Shown here: in pieces, positions 10,247 to 23,509 of the stretch
Layout of the letters: the number at the start of each line of letters is the position of its first letter
How positions within the stretch are numbered: position 1 is the first letter of the stretch
Source of the DNA: Tamarix chinensis
Taxonomy: Eukaryota; Streptophyta; Magnoliopsida; Caryophyllales; Tamaricaceae
Reading direction: 5' to 3'
NCBI GenBank assembly: GCA_030549775.1
Contig: CM060177.1
Span: 59,150,638 to 59,214,637, forward strand
DNA length: 64,000 nucleotides
Made by a program: the position numbers and the translations under genes
The notes under the pieces: generated by a model
The model's input: the letters and a program-made list of their open reading frames with translations, nothing else
What the model was told of the DNA's origin: nothing
The model's database searches: none

Positions 10247-13200
10247 TGTACCACCCTCATTTTTCACTACCAAAAAATTATATAAAAATATTTGTAGAAG
10301 TAGAAAATGCTTAGAAAAATGGGGTGTTACCGCCATATCTAAAACATGATAGATATCTATTGCTCACCCCATATTAGTTATAAGGGTAAACCAACCAAAA
10401 AACTTAAAAAATAGAGTGCACAAAAAATTAATTTAATTAAATAACTTCAAAGAGTGTTTACATTAGAGGATCCTAATGGGTTTGGATCAAGTTATTACAA
10501 AATACATGTAAGTAGAAATTCAAGGCAATAATTAACATAAAGTTAGGATATGAAATCAAACTTAAAATCCATGTCCACCATAAAACTCACCCAAACCTTA
10601 TGATGTCCTTGCTCTCAAGACCTTATTGGAATGAAGTAGGCCCTTTACTAGCTATCTCCAAAGACCTACCCATGGTCCTTTGACCTTAGGAATGAGCAAG
10701 TGATTATATATATATATATATATAGAATGCAACATGCATCATAATAAGGCCATGTATATATGTATATGAAGGTAAGGGTACATAGAGACATGCTATCATG
10801 CAATCTGAAGAGAAAGGAATATATTATGTGGGTTCACATCATCATCACAAGAACACTCACACATTTAATAGCAAAGATAATCCAAGTAAACTTTATGATT
10901 TTTTTCCAATTAATCAATCCTTTAGGATATTCTATTTATTTATCCATGTATGAGATTGATTAGTTATTCAATTAATGTTCCATTCCTCCATTGATTAATC
11001 ATTTTGGCCATTAGATAAGTGTATAAACCAGATCTTATTCATTTTAGTCAGTTATATCATTACTTCCATTCTTGACCAATCATTAACCATTCACTTGATC
11101 ATCATTCATAAATTATCAATCAATATTTACCATTCATATTTTATTATAATTAAGCAACGGGCTATGCACCACCCCATGGTCTCACATACCATGGAATCCT
11201 ATCTAAATAAGGGGCATAACGTCCAGGTTTAAGCCAATCACTAGAATAGACATAAATCTAAGCCGAAGCCAACCAACTATGTAACCAAACCCTTTAGTAT
11301 CAATACCCCCTAGTACATCATCAGTATCTAAAGTAGGTAAGGCATTGGGTCATCTCTAGATCTCGCTTGAAGGTAAATTCTGAAGGCACCAAACAATGTC
11401 CGAAGGTAAACTAACCCTTGGTAGCTAATCAAGGATCGGGTAACCCAAATCCATACTCAAATGAAAATTCTTTTACTTTACGTTATTAATGTGCTATTCA
11501 TAAGGATGGGTGATCATACAAGGCTCATACAAAGCAAGCAAGGCAATTTTCCATGATAATCCATACCAATCCATTTTTTTCCCAACCATGTGGGTTTTCC
11601 ATTTTTCCTTGGCCAACATTATTCATATCCATCATTTTTTTTAATTTAAGCCCATGCTAATTCTCATTACTCTTTTCTCAATATCATCACTTATCATAAG
11701 TGAAATACCCAATTAGCCTTTACATTACTCATAGAGTATATACCATAAAATATGATCAATTTTAATCCTTTCATTAGGCTAATAATCCATATTAAAGTCT
11801 ATATTTTATCCCATTAATAATCATGGTATAGGCCCAAACATAACCTCAAAGCATAACCAAACCTAAAGTAACAAATCATGCAAACAAGTCAAATAAGTCG
11901 ATCGTTCTGGCCCAACCAGTCGATAAGTTGCACCAAATAGTCAATTGACCTTGCTTGACAAGTCAATCAATTTAACTCAATTAGCTCATGATTTTCCTCA
12001 AACATGTTAATTGGATTAGGAAAAACAAGTCGACGGTTCATAGACCAATCGATCAATTCTGCCAAACCAATCAATGGGTTTAAGTAGAGAGTAAGACATG
12101 GTCTCTACAAGCTTACCAATCGATGGGTTAGGTTAATAAGTCGACTATTCTAGAACTAATTGATTAGTTTGACCTAACTAGCCAATCTGTTTTCCCTAAC
12201 ACAACACCAAACTATAAAATTTCATGCAAATTCTTACATATGATTCATCCTTATCCATATTAAAACAAGTATCAACATATTCTAAGATATTTCTAACTAA
12301 ACTAACTTGTGTTTCATAGTATGGAATCATCATAGCCTATTTTTGCCCAATTCTATGCTTTTTACTCAACACATGACATCTGACCATCCAAATAAGTTAT
12401 AAAGGCTGCATTCATTCATGCCAACATGTAGAAATCAACTAAAGGTAACGCCTAACATGCACAATTACTCACTAAACATCTAAGAATCAAGAATCATTTA
12501 CTTGATGCAAGAAAAATCCCCTTAAAATTAAAATTTTCCAACTATGGGAATTCTTAGCTTTGAAAGCCTTACAACTAAAATCTTAAACTGATATATTACA
12601 CCAAAACTTTATTAAATGTTTGAATTTAAAAATAGAAAGAAAGAAGAGCATACCACTTTGGACCACTCCATCTTTTTCCTAGAATCTAACTCTTCCTTTT
12701 TTAATAATTGAAACGAGAGAGAGCTTGAGATAGGATTAGAAGAGTGTAAGAAAATAGATTGATAAGGCTTGAAGTGTAGAAAGAAGGAAGATGAATACAA
12801 GACTTGGAGAATTCAGTGCTTGCAAAAAATGTGCATATAAAGGATGATTGGGACTATTTATAGATAACCAAATAAAAGGAAATAATGAGGATTTAGGAAC
12901 CAACTCAAAACCCTACTATTAACTATTCAAATTCAATCTAACCAAATAGAATTTTCTAGGATTTACTAACCTATTCTCTAGAGATCAAATGGTATCTCTA
13001 TATAGTGTAAGTCAATTAGACTAGAATTAGCATACACAAGTGGAGTAATTAAAAGTATACATAAAAGGAATCTTTCAGCTTTTGAGAATCATGCTTAGGA
13101 TTGAAGCATTGATCTTAGAATTGTGCAGAGGGAAGATGAGGAAGAAGAAAATACTAAGGTCATCTCTCCAACTCAATTGTCCCAATCGACCTCTACATCA

Positions 13201-13601
13201 ATTTGAGGTAATATTTCATGTTAGAAGCATCATGAAAATGGTTAGGAATCTCTTAGGGAAAATTAGCATAGGTTGGTAATGTTCTATTTTAGAAAATCAA
13301 GCTCAAAAAATATGACTAGCTTGACAAACTAGTTAATGGGTTTGAGTCTACTAGTCAATTATTCTATAACTAGTCAATTGGTTTCCCCCAAATAGTTGAT
13401 TAGTGTTCTTGAGAAAATTAAATTTGCTAAAATGATAAACTAATCAATCAATTTGCCTAAAAAAACTCCATAAAATCTATTTTTAACATGATTTCAAATC
13501 AAACTTTATCCCAAAACAAATAATAACATGAAATCAAAATGAAAGGCTCAAAATTTAGCATAATTCTCATTCAACCATTTAAAAATATATGGGACATTAT
13601 A
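10247..13601 (-). repeat. 3' LTR of the 10247-21516 chromovirus
   Basis: On the minus strand it begins TATAATGTCCC (the initial TG decayed to TA) and ends GGTGGTACA. It is 3355 bp against 2855 bp for the 5' LTR. Clear shared stretches include the degenerate CAATGGGTTT/GACCAATCGATC repeats at 11880-12200 and 13320-13400 (matching 19790-20060 and 21220-21360). The TATA box at 12855-12863 is intact here. Confidence 0.85.
12855..12863 (-). promoter_or_regulatory. LTR TATA box, intact in the 3' LTR
   Basis: CTATAAATA on the minus strand lies 738 bp into the LTR. The matching place in the 5' LTR (20741-20749) reads ctatttagag on the plus strand, so the box there is CTCTAAATA on the minus strand: one substitution has broken the promoter that would drive the element. 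Confidence 0.55.
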
Positions 13602-13620
13602 GCACTACCCCCTTAAAGAG
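13602..13620 (-). promoter_or_regulatory. Polypurine tract
   Basis: Minus-strand CTCTTTAAGGGGGTAGTGC directly abuts the 3' LTR start. Plus-strand DNA synthesis of LTR elements is primed from such a tract. The related sequence CTTTAAGGGG lies beside the LTR at 25469. Confidence 0.65.
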
Positions 13621-13699
13621 GCTAAGTCCTTTAAGCCTATAATAATCAAATAACATCATTACACATAAGGTTAAATGCACATCATGATCATATTTAAGA

Positions 13700-16600
13700 A
13701 AAACTGGTACCATTCCCTAAAGAAAAAGGTTTACACTTAAGATAACAAGTACAAAAATAACTATAGATACTTGGCTCAAATTTCTTCTTTCCTCCCCAAG
13801 TACCTTCCTCTTTACCATGCCATGACTAAAGAACTTTCACTAAAGGAAAGGTCTTCATACATGTCTCTCTCATCTTGTACATCCAGAATACTCACCTGTT
13901 GCTTCTCATAAGTCAAACACTCATTTAGCCCTATTGACTCCTATCGGATAATGTGTAAAGGATTTGCTGCATATATCTATAGCTAGGATACATGAAAAAT
14001 GTTTTATACATGTGATAACTCCATTAGTAGAGCTAAGTGATAAGTGACTTTACTAACACTATCAAGAATCTTGTATGGTCTAATGTACCTCTGACTAAGC
14101 TTACCCTTGTTACCTAACCTCACGACTCTTTTGGTGGGAGAGACCCTCAAAGGGACTCTATACCCACTTTGTAACCATTGGTTCATCTCTTCATGTCTAT
14201 GTAGCTCTTCTATTGGTCCTGGATGGATCTCATCAAGTCCTAAATCAAATGGATGTGCCTGACCATCTCCTCGATCATCTTAGGTCCTAACATGAGTATT
14301 TTGCTGATGTCATTCTAATAAGAGGGACTATGCTATTTCCTTCCATATAAGGCTTCAAAAGGCGCCATCTTGATATTAACATGATAACTATTGTTTTGGA
14401 AGAGCTTGATCAAGTCTAGAAGATATTCATAACTTCCCCCAAAATCTGACACACACAAACTTGAGGCATGTCTTCTAGAGTTTTAATTGTCCTCTCACTC
14501 TGACCATCCATAGCTAGATGAAAAGTTATACTCATATTTATTTGAGTACCAAAGGTTGCTAGCAATTCCTTCAAAAAATTTGATATGAACCTAAAGTCTT
14601 GATTAGACACAATGTCCTTAGGAACTCCATGTAGTCTCACCACGTGCATTCTATAGGCATTGACAAGTTATTCCATGTTCCATGTCACCATCATAGGTAT
14701 GAACATGACTGACTTATTTAGATGATCCATAATGACCTAGGTGGAATAAAACCACTATGAGTCCTCAGAAGACAAACCATGAATTCCATTAATATGGTCT
14801 CCCACTTCTACTTGGGAACATCCAATGGTTGCACTAACCCTGTCAGTCTCTCGTGCTAAATCTTAACATTTTGATAGGTTAGACATCGAACAATGCACTC
14901 TAGCACTTCCTACCTCATGCGGCGCCACCAATATATCTTCTTTAAATCCTTATACAAATTTTCTCCTTCAAGGTGAATCAAGTAAGGAGTGTAATGTCAT
15001 TCCTAAAGAATCCTCTTCATAAGCTCCACACACCCCTGTGGTACATACCACCTACCAAAGTATCTGATACTACCATCCTCATAGATTGGGAATCCTTGAG
15101 CTCTACCTTGTGCATTATTAGTCTAGATTCTCTTGAGCTTAACATCACCTAATTGGTTAGCTTGAATCTCCTCGAATATTGAATATATAATAGTGAGTGC
15201 ACTCATTCTTACCTTTAAACTTCCAATAGTGATTAGTTTGATTTTCATCTTCTAGATCTATCGGCATAGATGATTTAATAATACAATCATGCCCAAGTAA
15301 TGTAAAGTATTTCAACTAAGTGCATTCACCACCACATGAGATTTACCCTCATAGTTGGTCAATTCCAATTCATCATCCTTGATGAACTCCAACCATCAAC
15401 ATTATCTCAAGTTTAACACCCATTTAGTGAAGATGCACTTGAGGCTCTTATGGTTAGTGTATAACTTTTACTGAACTCTATAGAGATAATGCCTCTAGAT
15501 CTTAAGAGAGAACAATACCACAGTAAGCTCTTACTCATGCATCACGTACTTTTTTTCGTAAGGCTTTAATTACCATAAGACATAAGCTACCACTCTTCCA
15601 TGTGGCATTAACACGCAACCCAGCCCATGCTTGGAAGCATCACTATACTCCTCTAAACCATCAGATCCACTTTATAATGTGAGCACTAGGGTTGAAGTAA
15701 AATGTCTATTCAAATCCTTGAAAGCTTTACTACATTTCTCATCTTACTGGAATCATGTAGCCTTCTTCAAAAGTTGAGTCAATGGTCAAGCAATCTTGGA
15801 AAACTCTACCAGAGACCAATGATAGTAACCGACTAACCCTAGAAAACTATGCACCTCCTTCACAAAAGTGGGCACTGGTTACTTAGAAACAACTTGAATA
15901 TTGGTAGGATCTGGTGCCACACCATCCTTAGAGATCACATTACTAAGAAAAGCCACTTGATCTAGCAAAAACTAGCAGTTCAAAAGTTTAGCATACAGTT
16001 AGTGCGATCACAACAAGGCCAAAGTCTACCTCAAATGTTGTTCATACATCTCTCTATTGTTGGAGTAGATGAGAATGTCATTGATAAACACCAAGACTAA
16101 TTAGTGTAAGAAAGGATGGATGATCTAGTTCGTTAGGGGAACAAAAGATTCTAGTGCATTAGTGAGTTCAAAGGGCGTTGCTGTGACTCATAATGGCCAT
16201 ACCTTGTCTAAAAAGTAGTATTATGAATGTTTTGTTTGTTATCCTCAATTTATGATTGCATGGTAGCAAATTAATATTGGAGAACACCTAAGCACCCTTG
16301 AGTTGATCGAATGGGTCATCAATCCTTGGTAACAGATAACAGTTCTTCACTGTCACCTAGTTCAACTCTCGTTAATCGATGTACAATCTCAAACTCCCAT
16401 CCTTCTTCCTTACAAGTAGCATTGGTGCTTCCCAAGGCAATATGCTTGATCAGATGTAACCCTTCTCCAAAAGCCCTTCTAATTGGGTCTTGAGTTCTTT
16501 CATCTCTGTAGGTGCCATATGGTATCGAGCCTTAGATATCAGCTCTGATCTTGGCAATACATCCATAGTGAACTCAACTTCCTAACCTAGTGGCATTCAT

Positions 16601-18300
16601 AGAATCTCATGAAGGAAAACATTGGGGAATTCACAAACCATCACCATTTGCTCTAATGGCATCTCAATCGCTCATGTGACTCTATCACTACATAGGTAGA
16701 GTAGATATCCCTTGCGTATAAGGTTACTCAATGTGATAGCCAACACAATTCTTGTAGAGGGATTAGGTTCACACATTAGGTATTAAACCCTAATATCCTT
16801 TGGTCCTCGTAGAACTGCATGTTATTGCATACAGTCGATATGTGCTAGGCACTTCCCCTACATATCCATTCCAACAACTACACCAAAATCATGCAACTCT
16901 AGCTCTATGAGGTCCAACGGAAACTCTATTTTTCTCACTACCAACATAACCCCTTGATATAATCTAGAGCATGCAATCTTATCCCTCAAAGGTAATACAA
17001 CATATTTGGAAATGCTACTAAAGGAGATAAGATAGGTTTAGTTACAAAAGTAAATGCTATGAAAGAGTGTAAAGCGCCAAAGTCAAATAACACATAAGAA
17101 AAATGAGTGGAGACAGTAAGCATACCGATCACAACACTAGTCTGGTGTTTTGCCTCTACCTGACTCATCATGTTCAGGTGTCCTGTTGATGGAACTTGTA
17201 GGACATTAGTTGATCCTTACCCTTGCTAAAAAGGGAAAGGTCTTAGACTTCTAAGCTGACTAGCTCAACTAGAGGCACTGGCTGGTGATGGAGGAACTCT
17301 CTGTATTCCAGGTTATGGTAGTTGGATAGATCCCGTGCTCTAAGCTCTAGTTTGGCTCCTCTAAATGTTGCCACTACCGACCCGAATTCATATGCCCTGT
17401 GTCCCACCATGCCACATCTATGGCATGTCACCTTATTAACTCTACAATCACCCCTAGGTGATCTGACCAGCATTTCTTAGAGTGGTAGTACTTCTCCTTA
17501 GCATGATTCTTAGACAACCCTCTATATCAAGGTACTAACCCCATACTCCAATCGAATGTAAATGGAAATTTTCCTCCATATAAAGCCTTCTTCTAGTCAC
17601 TGGGATGCTAGTGACTCTTGAATTTTTTCTTGCCCCTAAATGAGCACTCCAGACCTGGATGACTCGAGATGCCTCAAAGGCTTGCTCGTACATCCCTACC
17701 CTATCTGGTGAGGTGACTCCCACAAATAGCTCTTAGTATTGAATCCCTAGCCCGATCTTGAAAAGGTGAACTTGCATCACCTTGTTGGCCTCTACGTCTA
17801 GGGTAAACTTAACAAAGTCCATAAATCAATTATAATACTTCTCGATGGGCATGCTCTTTGCTAAAGCACCATAAACTCATTGTAATTCTTCATGCTTAGA
17901 TGAGTCAAGGATAATGGGGCTCACAATGCCTCAAGGAATGCCCCAATCTTATAGGTTCTCCACCCCTACATTGGACGACCTCCACCATATATCTTCCTTC
18001 TTGGTAGATAGTAGACAACCACGTCTACTTTCATGTCTCTAAGGTAATTGTAGGCGGTAAAAGTCTTCTCCATGTCTCAAACCTCTATGATGTTAAGATA
18101 TTTTTGGCCTTAAAAAATTGGCGGGTAATGATGTCCAACCCCCCTAAGCCAATGCTCTGGAGCTAGTGCAGCTGCTGGCACCAGTGGAGATTGAAGTGCT
18201 CAAAACTAGCCCTCTATGTAAACTACAACGGTCTCCATAAAAGCTTCAATACACTTGTAGTAGTGGTTAGTAGCCATCACATCCTAAATACTAAATTAAC
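13700..18300 (-). pseudogene. gag-pol polyprotein of a Del/Tekay chromovirus, decayed
   Basis: Read 5' to 3' on the minus strand: gag with a conserved stretch at 17870-17540 (GVTSPDRVGMYEQAFEASR); zinc knuckle CHRCGMVGHRAYEF near 17420, its last Cys replaced by Phe; protease VLFDFGALHSFI near 17090 (family DSG, Ser lost); RT at 16500-16000 with PWEAPMLLVRKKDGSLRLYI and active-site FINDILIYS (family F-I/V-D-D, first Asp now Asn) near 16070; RNase H region 15900-15400; integrase core 14760-14430 (HGVPKDIVSNQDFRF, DGQSERTIKTLEDM); KGKLSQRYIRPYKIL near 14110; and a damaged chromodomain near 13930-13740 (LTYEKQQVSILD). Frames shift repeatedly and stops are frequent. It cannot make a working polyprotein. 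Confidence 0.88.
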
Positions 18301-18583
18301 TTAGGGAAAAAGTTCAATCTACCGAGTACTAAGACACGAACAATAATAATCATAAGCTATCTATAGCACATTCCCAAATCCACTCTCACTCACGGATATT
18401 TGATGTTTGAAATACTAAAACTTGTTAGAAAATCAAGAACAAAGAATTTCAAATCAATACTAATACTATCCTATGTTATCAACTTAAAATAAGATGTAAG
18501 AGTGAGGCATTTTAGTAAAACGCTTTGACAAACATAGGGTATTAGCCAACTAATTTTTGAAAGAATTGTATTTTTATAAAAAA

Positions 18584-18595
18584 GCTTTGATACCA
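18584..18595 (-). promoter_or_regulatory. Second, downstream primer-binding site
   Basis: Minus-strand TGGTATCAAAGC matches the initiator-Met-tRNA site TGGTATCAGAGC at 11 of 12. It lies 63 nt inside the leader from the first site. The sequence before it (TTAAGTTGATATCA) resembles the sequence before the second site of the 36646 leader (TTAAGTTGATACAA). Confidence 0.65.
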
Positions 18596-18646
18596 ATATG
18601 TGATATCAACTTAATAATTCTTACATTTAGGACATATTAAAGGAAT

Positions 18647-18658
18647 GTTCTGATACCA
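18647..18658 (-). promoter_or_regulatory. Primer-binding site next to the 5' LTR
   Basis: Minus-strand TGGTATCAGAAC matches the initiator-Met-tRNA complement TGGTATCAGAGC at 11 of 12, three bases from the LTR end at 18662. This is the expected place for first-strand priming. Confidence 0.75.
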
Positions 18659-18661
18659 ACC

Positions 18662-21516
18662 TATAAAATAACCATTTTTCACTACCAAAAAATTTTGTTC
18701 AAACATTTGTGGAAGTAGAAAACACCTAGGAATAATGGGGTGTTACCACTATAATTGGCACAAGATAGATGTCTGCTGCCCACCCTATATCAAATATAAG
18801 GCTAAACCCACCAAAACACTTAAAATAACAAAGTGCACAAATAATAAATTAATTAAACAACTTAAAAGAGTGTTTACTTTGGAGGACCCTAATGAGTTCC
18901 AATCAAATCATTACAAAATACATGTAGGTAGAAATTTGGGGCTACCATTAAAATAAGTTTAGAATATGAGATCCAATTTAAAATCTCGGTCTTCCATGGA
19001 CCCCACTAAAACCTCTGTATGTTCTTGCTCCCAAGCCCTAACCTAAACAAGGTATACCTTTACTAGTCATCAACAAAGACGTGCACATGGTCCTCTACTC
19101 TTGTGAATGAACAGGAGACTAAGCAAACTGGCACATCAATATAAGTAAGCTAAGTTTCTCCCTTAGTTTAAAGCAAGTGTGCCAACTTATCATACAAAGA
19201 TATAAAATACAACAGGCATCATGATAAGGCTATATACATATGAAGGTAAGGGTACATAGAGACATGCTATCATGAAATGTTAACATAATAGAATATAATA
19301 TGCTTAGGTTCACACCATCATAAAAAAAACACTCACACATGTAATAGAAAAGAGAATCCAAGTAAGCTATAGGGTTTATTTTCAATTAATCAATTGTTTA
19401 TGATATGCCATTTATTTATCCATATATGAGATAGGTCGGTAATTCAATCAATATCCTCCACCAATTAGTTATTTTGGCCATTAGCCACTTGTATAAATAG
19501 GCTTTTATTCATTTTGTTCTATCAAGTAATTACTTCCATTTTAATCCTTTAGTTAGGCTAATAATCCATGGTATACCATAAAATATGATCCATTTTAATT
19601 CTTTCATAAGCGAAATATCCAATTAGCCTTTACATTACTCATAAAGTATACTATAAAATATGATCCATTTTAATCCTTTCATAAGGCTAATAATCCATGG
19701 TAAAGTCTGTATTTTATCTCATTAATAATCATGTTATAGTCCCAAACATAACCTTAAAGCATAACCAAACCAAAATAAATAAATCATGCAACCAATCAAA
19801 CCTATTGATGGGTTTGGGTTAACCAATTGATCGGTTTAACTCAAATAGATCATGCTTTTCCTCAAACTAGTCGATCAATTTAGGTAAACCAGTTGATTGT
19901 TCATATACTAGCCAATCAGTTCTACCAAACTTGTCGATGGGTTTAATCATAGACTAAGACCAAGGTCTCTATAGGATTACCAATTGATGGGTTTAGTCAA
20001 CCAGTTAACTATTCTAGGAACTAGTCGATCTGTTTGGCTTAACTAGTCAATTGGTTTGCCCTAACATAGCACCAAACCATAAAATTTCATGCAAATTCTT
20101 GCATATAATATTTCTTTAACCATATTAAATTATTTATCAACATAGGCTAACATATTTCTAGCCAACATAACTTACGTTACACAACATGAAATAATCATAA
20201 CCTATTTTTACCCAATTTCATGTTTTTTACTCAACTCCTACCATCTAACAATGCAAGTCACTTCTACAAACAATATTCAATCACGCCAACATGAAGAAAT
20301 CAACTAAAGTTAGCATCTAACATGCAAGAATACTTACTAAACATTTTAGAAGCCAGAATCAATTACTTGATACAAGCAAAATCCCCTTAAAACTAGAAAT
20401 TTCCAACTATGAGAATTCTCAACTTTGAAAACCATAAAACCAAAATCTTAAAACATTACACCAAAATCTTATTATATTTTTGAATTTAAAGGAAGAAAGA
20501 AAGAAGATAATACTACTTGATGCAAAAACAAGGAAGAAGTTTGATTAGACCACTCCACATTTTTCCTAGAATTTAACTCTTCCTTGATTAACAATTAAAA
20601 TAAGAGAGAGTTAAGAGATAGGATTAGAAGAGTGTGAGTAAATAAATTGGTAAGGCTCAAAGTGTTGATAAAAGGAAGGTGAATACAAGACTTAGAGAAT
20701 TTGGTGGCTAAAAGAAAGGTGTCTATAAGGATGATTGGGGCTATTTAGAGCCAACCAACTCAAGGAAAATACTGAAGGTTCGTGAACCAACTCCAAACCC
20801 TAACATTGACCATATTAATTTGATTAAAATGGATAGATTTGTCTAGGATTTGCTAACCTATCCCCCAAATCTCAAATGGTATTGCTAGAGAATGTAGGTT
20901 AATTATACTAGAATTAGCAAATATTAATAGAGTAATAGATGGTTAGCATGGAATAAATCTTCTAGCTACTTGGAATCATGCTTGAGATCAAAGCATTGAT
21001 TTTAAAATTATGTAGAGGAGAGAGGGCGAAGAAGATAATTCTAAGGTTATATCTCCCCCGATCATCCTCTAAATCAATTCTAGGCAATATTTTGGGTTAG
21101 ATACATCATGAAAATGGTTAGAAATATTTTAAGAACAAATTAGCATAGGTTGGTAGGGTTCCATTTCAGTTTAAGAGATTTAAAAAAAAATCAAGCTCAA
21201 AAAATATAACTAGCTCAACAAACTATTCGATGGGTTTATGTCTACTAGCCAACTATTTTACTACCAATCTATTAGTTTCCCCCAATTATTTGATCGGTTG
21301 AGTTAAGAAAACTAAATTTTCTAAAATGAAAAACTAGTCTATTCATTCATGGATCCAGTTGATCAATTTTCCTAAAAAAACTCTATAAACTCCATTTTTT
21401 AACATAATTTCAAATCGAACTTTATCCCAACCAAATCATAACATTAAATCAAAATCAAAGGCTCAAACTATAGCATAGTTTGTATTCAACCATTTATAAA
21501 AATATGGGCAATTACA
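18662..21516 (-). repeat. 5' LTR of the 10247-21516 chromovirus
   Basis: On the minus strand it begins TGTAATTGCCC (21516). It ends at 18662 as ...TTATTTTATA where the 3' LTR has GAGGGTGGTACA, so the terminal CA is lost. It is about 500 bp shorter than the 3' LTR. The start contexts align (CCCATATnTTT...AAATGGTTGAAT). The divergence of the two LTRs points to an old insertion. Confidence 0.85.
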
Positions 21517-21521
21517 ATAGT

Positions 21522-22985
21522 ATCATCAAATACTCATAAACCCTAGTAAGTTCACTAGTAACTTAGCTACAATATTATGGACAACTTTATTATTAAGTTG
21601 TTTCTTCATGAAACCCTTTCATAATTTTTTCATTCTATATACATATGTATATTCTTTTCAATTATAAGCTCATAAAATACTTCATCCTTAAAATAAAATG
21701 TATAATGACATTTCTCTCTAATAAATCATTATTCTAGATTGTATTCAGGCTCTAGTGTTAAATTACTTATATAAATGAAAAACTTCATGTTTCAACCATT
21801 AAACTTTAACTAAATGGGAACCTTTGGGCTTCAAACATAAAACTACTTATTGGAATGGAAGTTTTAGGTTTTAACAACCAAATGCCTCTACCCACCAAAA
21901 GTGTAATATAATAGGGATGATATTGTAAGTATTCTAACCAACAATGGTAGGTTTTAACCATTACAAATAATGAATTAGGTATATAGTCTCACGAATAAGT
22001 GTATGGCAAATTATATACAAAGCCATCATCACTACTTTGTGATTGGAACAATTTTTTTAAAATATTGCTAAAAGTAATTGTAGAAACTAAATTAAAATAA
22101 TTAAATATGTATAAATAGAAAGTGTAAAAATGAAATTAGTGATAGGTTCTATGAACCACCAAATAGTTTGATCTTCTAGATTAAAATACACTTAAGGTAT
22201 TCAATGCCATCTAATCTTCTTGATCATTTCTTAAGCTGTACAGGACATAATTGTTTTATCTTCTTATGAAATTTCATAAAGGTATCCATTATTTATGAAT
22301 AATTTGATCTTTATAATTAAGTTGTGCATAATGTCTTGAAGACCACTAAATCATTAGGTGAAGCTTCCAACTCCACCCTAAATTATTTCAAGATCCTTCT
22401 GTACCTCATGTACATACTTATAAATAAAATAGTTGGTTGGGATTTTTATGCTTCAATCGAAACTTATGCAATTACCCATCCATACTTTGGGTATGTATAA
22501 AACATTTGGCCATTTCTAGTGGTCCTACATTAATTTTAGGTAATAAAGTTTTGTAATATATTTTCCAATCAACATCAGATGAAGATACATGTTTTTAGTG
22601 ATGGATGATGGGATCATTGATCCATAAATTTTTATGTACATAATGATGGGAAATGAGACCACCAATCCATCACTTTTAAATTTATGTAATTTTTTTAACA
22701 TTGCCGCTTTAGATAACTTTCCATCATATTCAAATGATGGAGATATACATATGGTAATGGACGATGTGACTGCCAATCCATCACTTTTAATATTTCAATC
22801 GATCATATTAGATCCAAGTTGAGTTTATTGAATAGGAGACATTCACTATCATTTATCATTATCCTTTATCTCATAATTAGAAGGGAGGTCATCATACATA
22901 CAATCAAATTAAATTATATATTGCCAATATATCTAATTATAACTGATAAAAATATTAATTAGCATAAGATTAAAGTAAAGGTGAA
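21522..22985. other. AT-rich flank without a recognised gene
   Basis: This was contiguous with 8884-10246 before the chromovirus inserted. No conserved frame was recognised. Short repeats with the words gtgatggatgatg and ccaatccatcacttt occur at 22590-22790, two copies in direct and one in inverted order. The open frames there are short and overlap in both directions. Confidence 0.4.
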
Positions 22986-22986
22986 G

Positions 22987-23050
<64 letters not shown>
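22986..23050. repeat. (AAT)n microsatellite
   Basis: About 21 uninterrupted AAT units follow gtgaag and stop at gattatg. The absence of interruptions suggests it is still length-variable. Confidence 0.95.
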
Positions 23051-23159
23051 GATTATGTTATTCTAGGCATAAGTTAGGCCACACTATTTTCTCCTTAAAA
23101 TGATTAATCGATTAAAATTAAGTGAAGGGTCAATCTTATTAAAATTTGCATGATTGTAA

Positions 23160-23509
23160 CGTAAAATATCACTTTTCATGACGGAACCAGTATTTTTAAT
23201 GCTGCAAAATCCTATCATCATTTTCAACATCACACAACACTTAACATGCATTTTTATTGAGGAAAACAACATCATACATTAAAATTACCAAAATAACCCC
23301 TAGGACATAAAGTATGGATCTTTATACTAATGCTTATTTTTATAATCCACCAAACTTCCATATCAATTTTTAGCATCACATATAACATATTAGGCGTCTC
23401 ATTTTGATTTAAACATTATGATGTGTCCAAATGACCAAATTTTCCCTAGCACACATATTAGTATTATTTTCACTAAAAATGTCCATACTTACTTATTATA
23501 GTATGCCTA
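23160..23509 (-). repeat. Internal fragment of a long LTR
   Basis: This 350-bp stretch matches 39345-39695 and, less well, 28740-29090. Shared words include gacataaagtatggat, attatgatgtgtccaaat and agtatgcctatg, in the same order and direction. It stops exactly where the LTR at 23510 begins. Either that LTR inserted into an older LTR, or the two were joined by recombination. Confidence 0.7.

Larger units (their letters stand above)
10247..21516 (-). mobile_element. Nearly full-length Ty3/gypsy chromovirus (Del/Tekay), inactive
   Basis: An 11.3-kb minus-strand element: 5' LTR 18662-21516, primer sites 18584-18658, gag-pol about 18300-13700, polypurine tract 13602-13620, 3' LTR 10247-13601. 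The flanks atatt (10242-10246) and atagt (21517-21521) fit a 5-bp duplication with one change. The domain order gag, zinc knuckle, protease, RT, RNase H, integrase, chromodomain, with a Met-tRNA primer site, is that of Del/Tekay chromoviruses. Many stops, lost catalytic residues and a damaged TATA box in the 5' LTR make it a dead copy. Confidence 0.9.
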
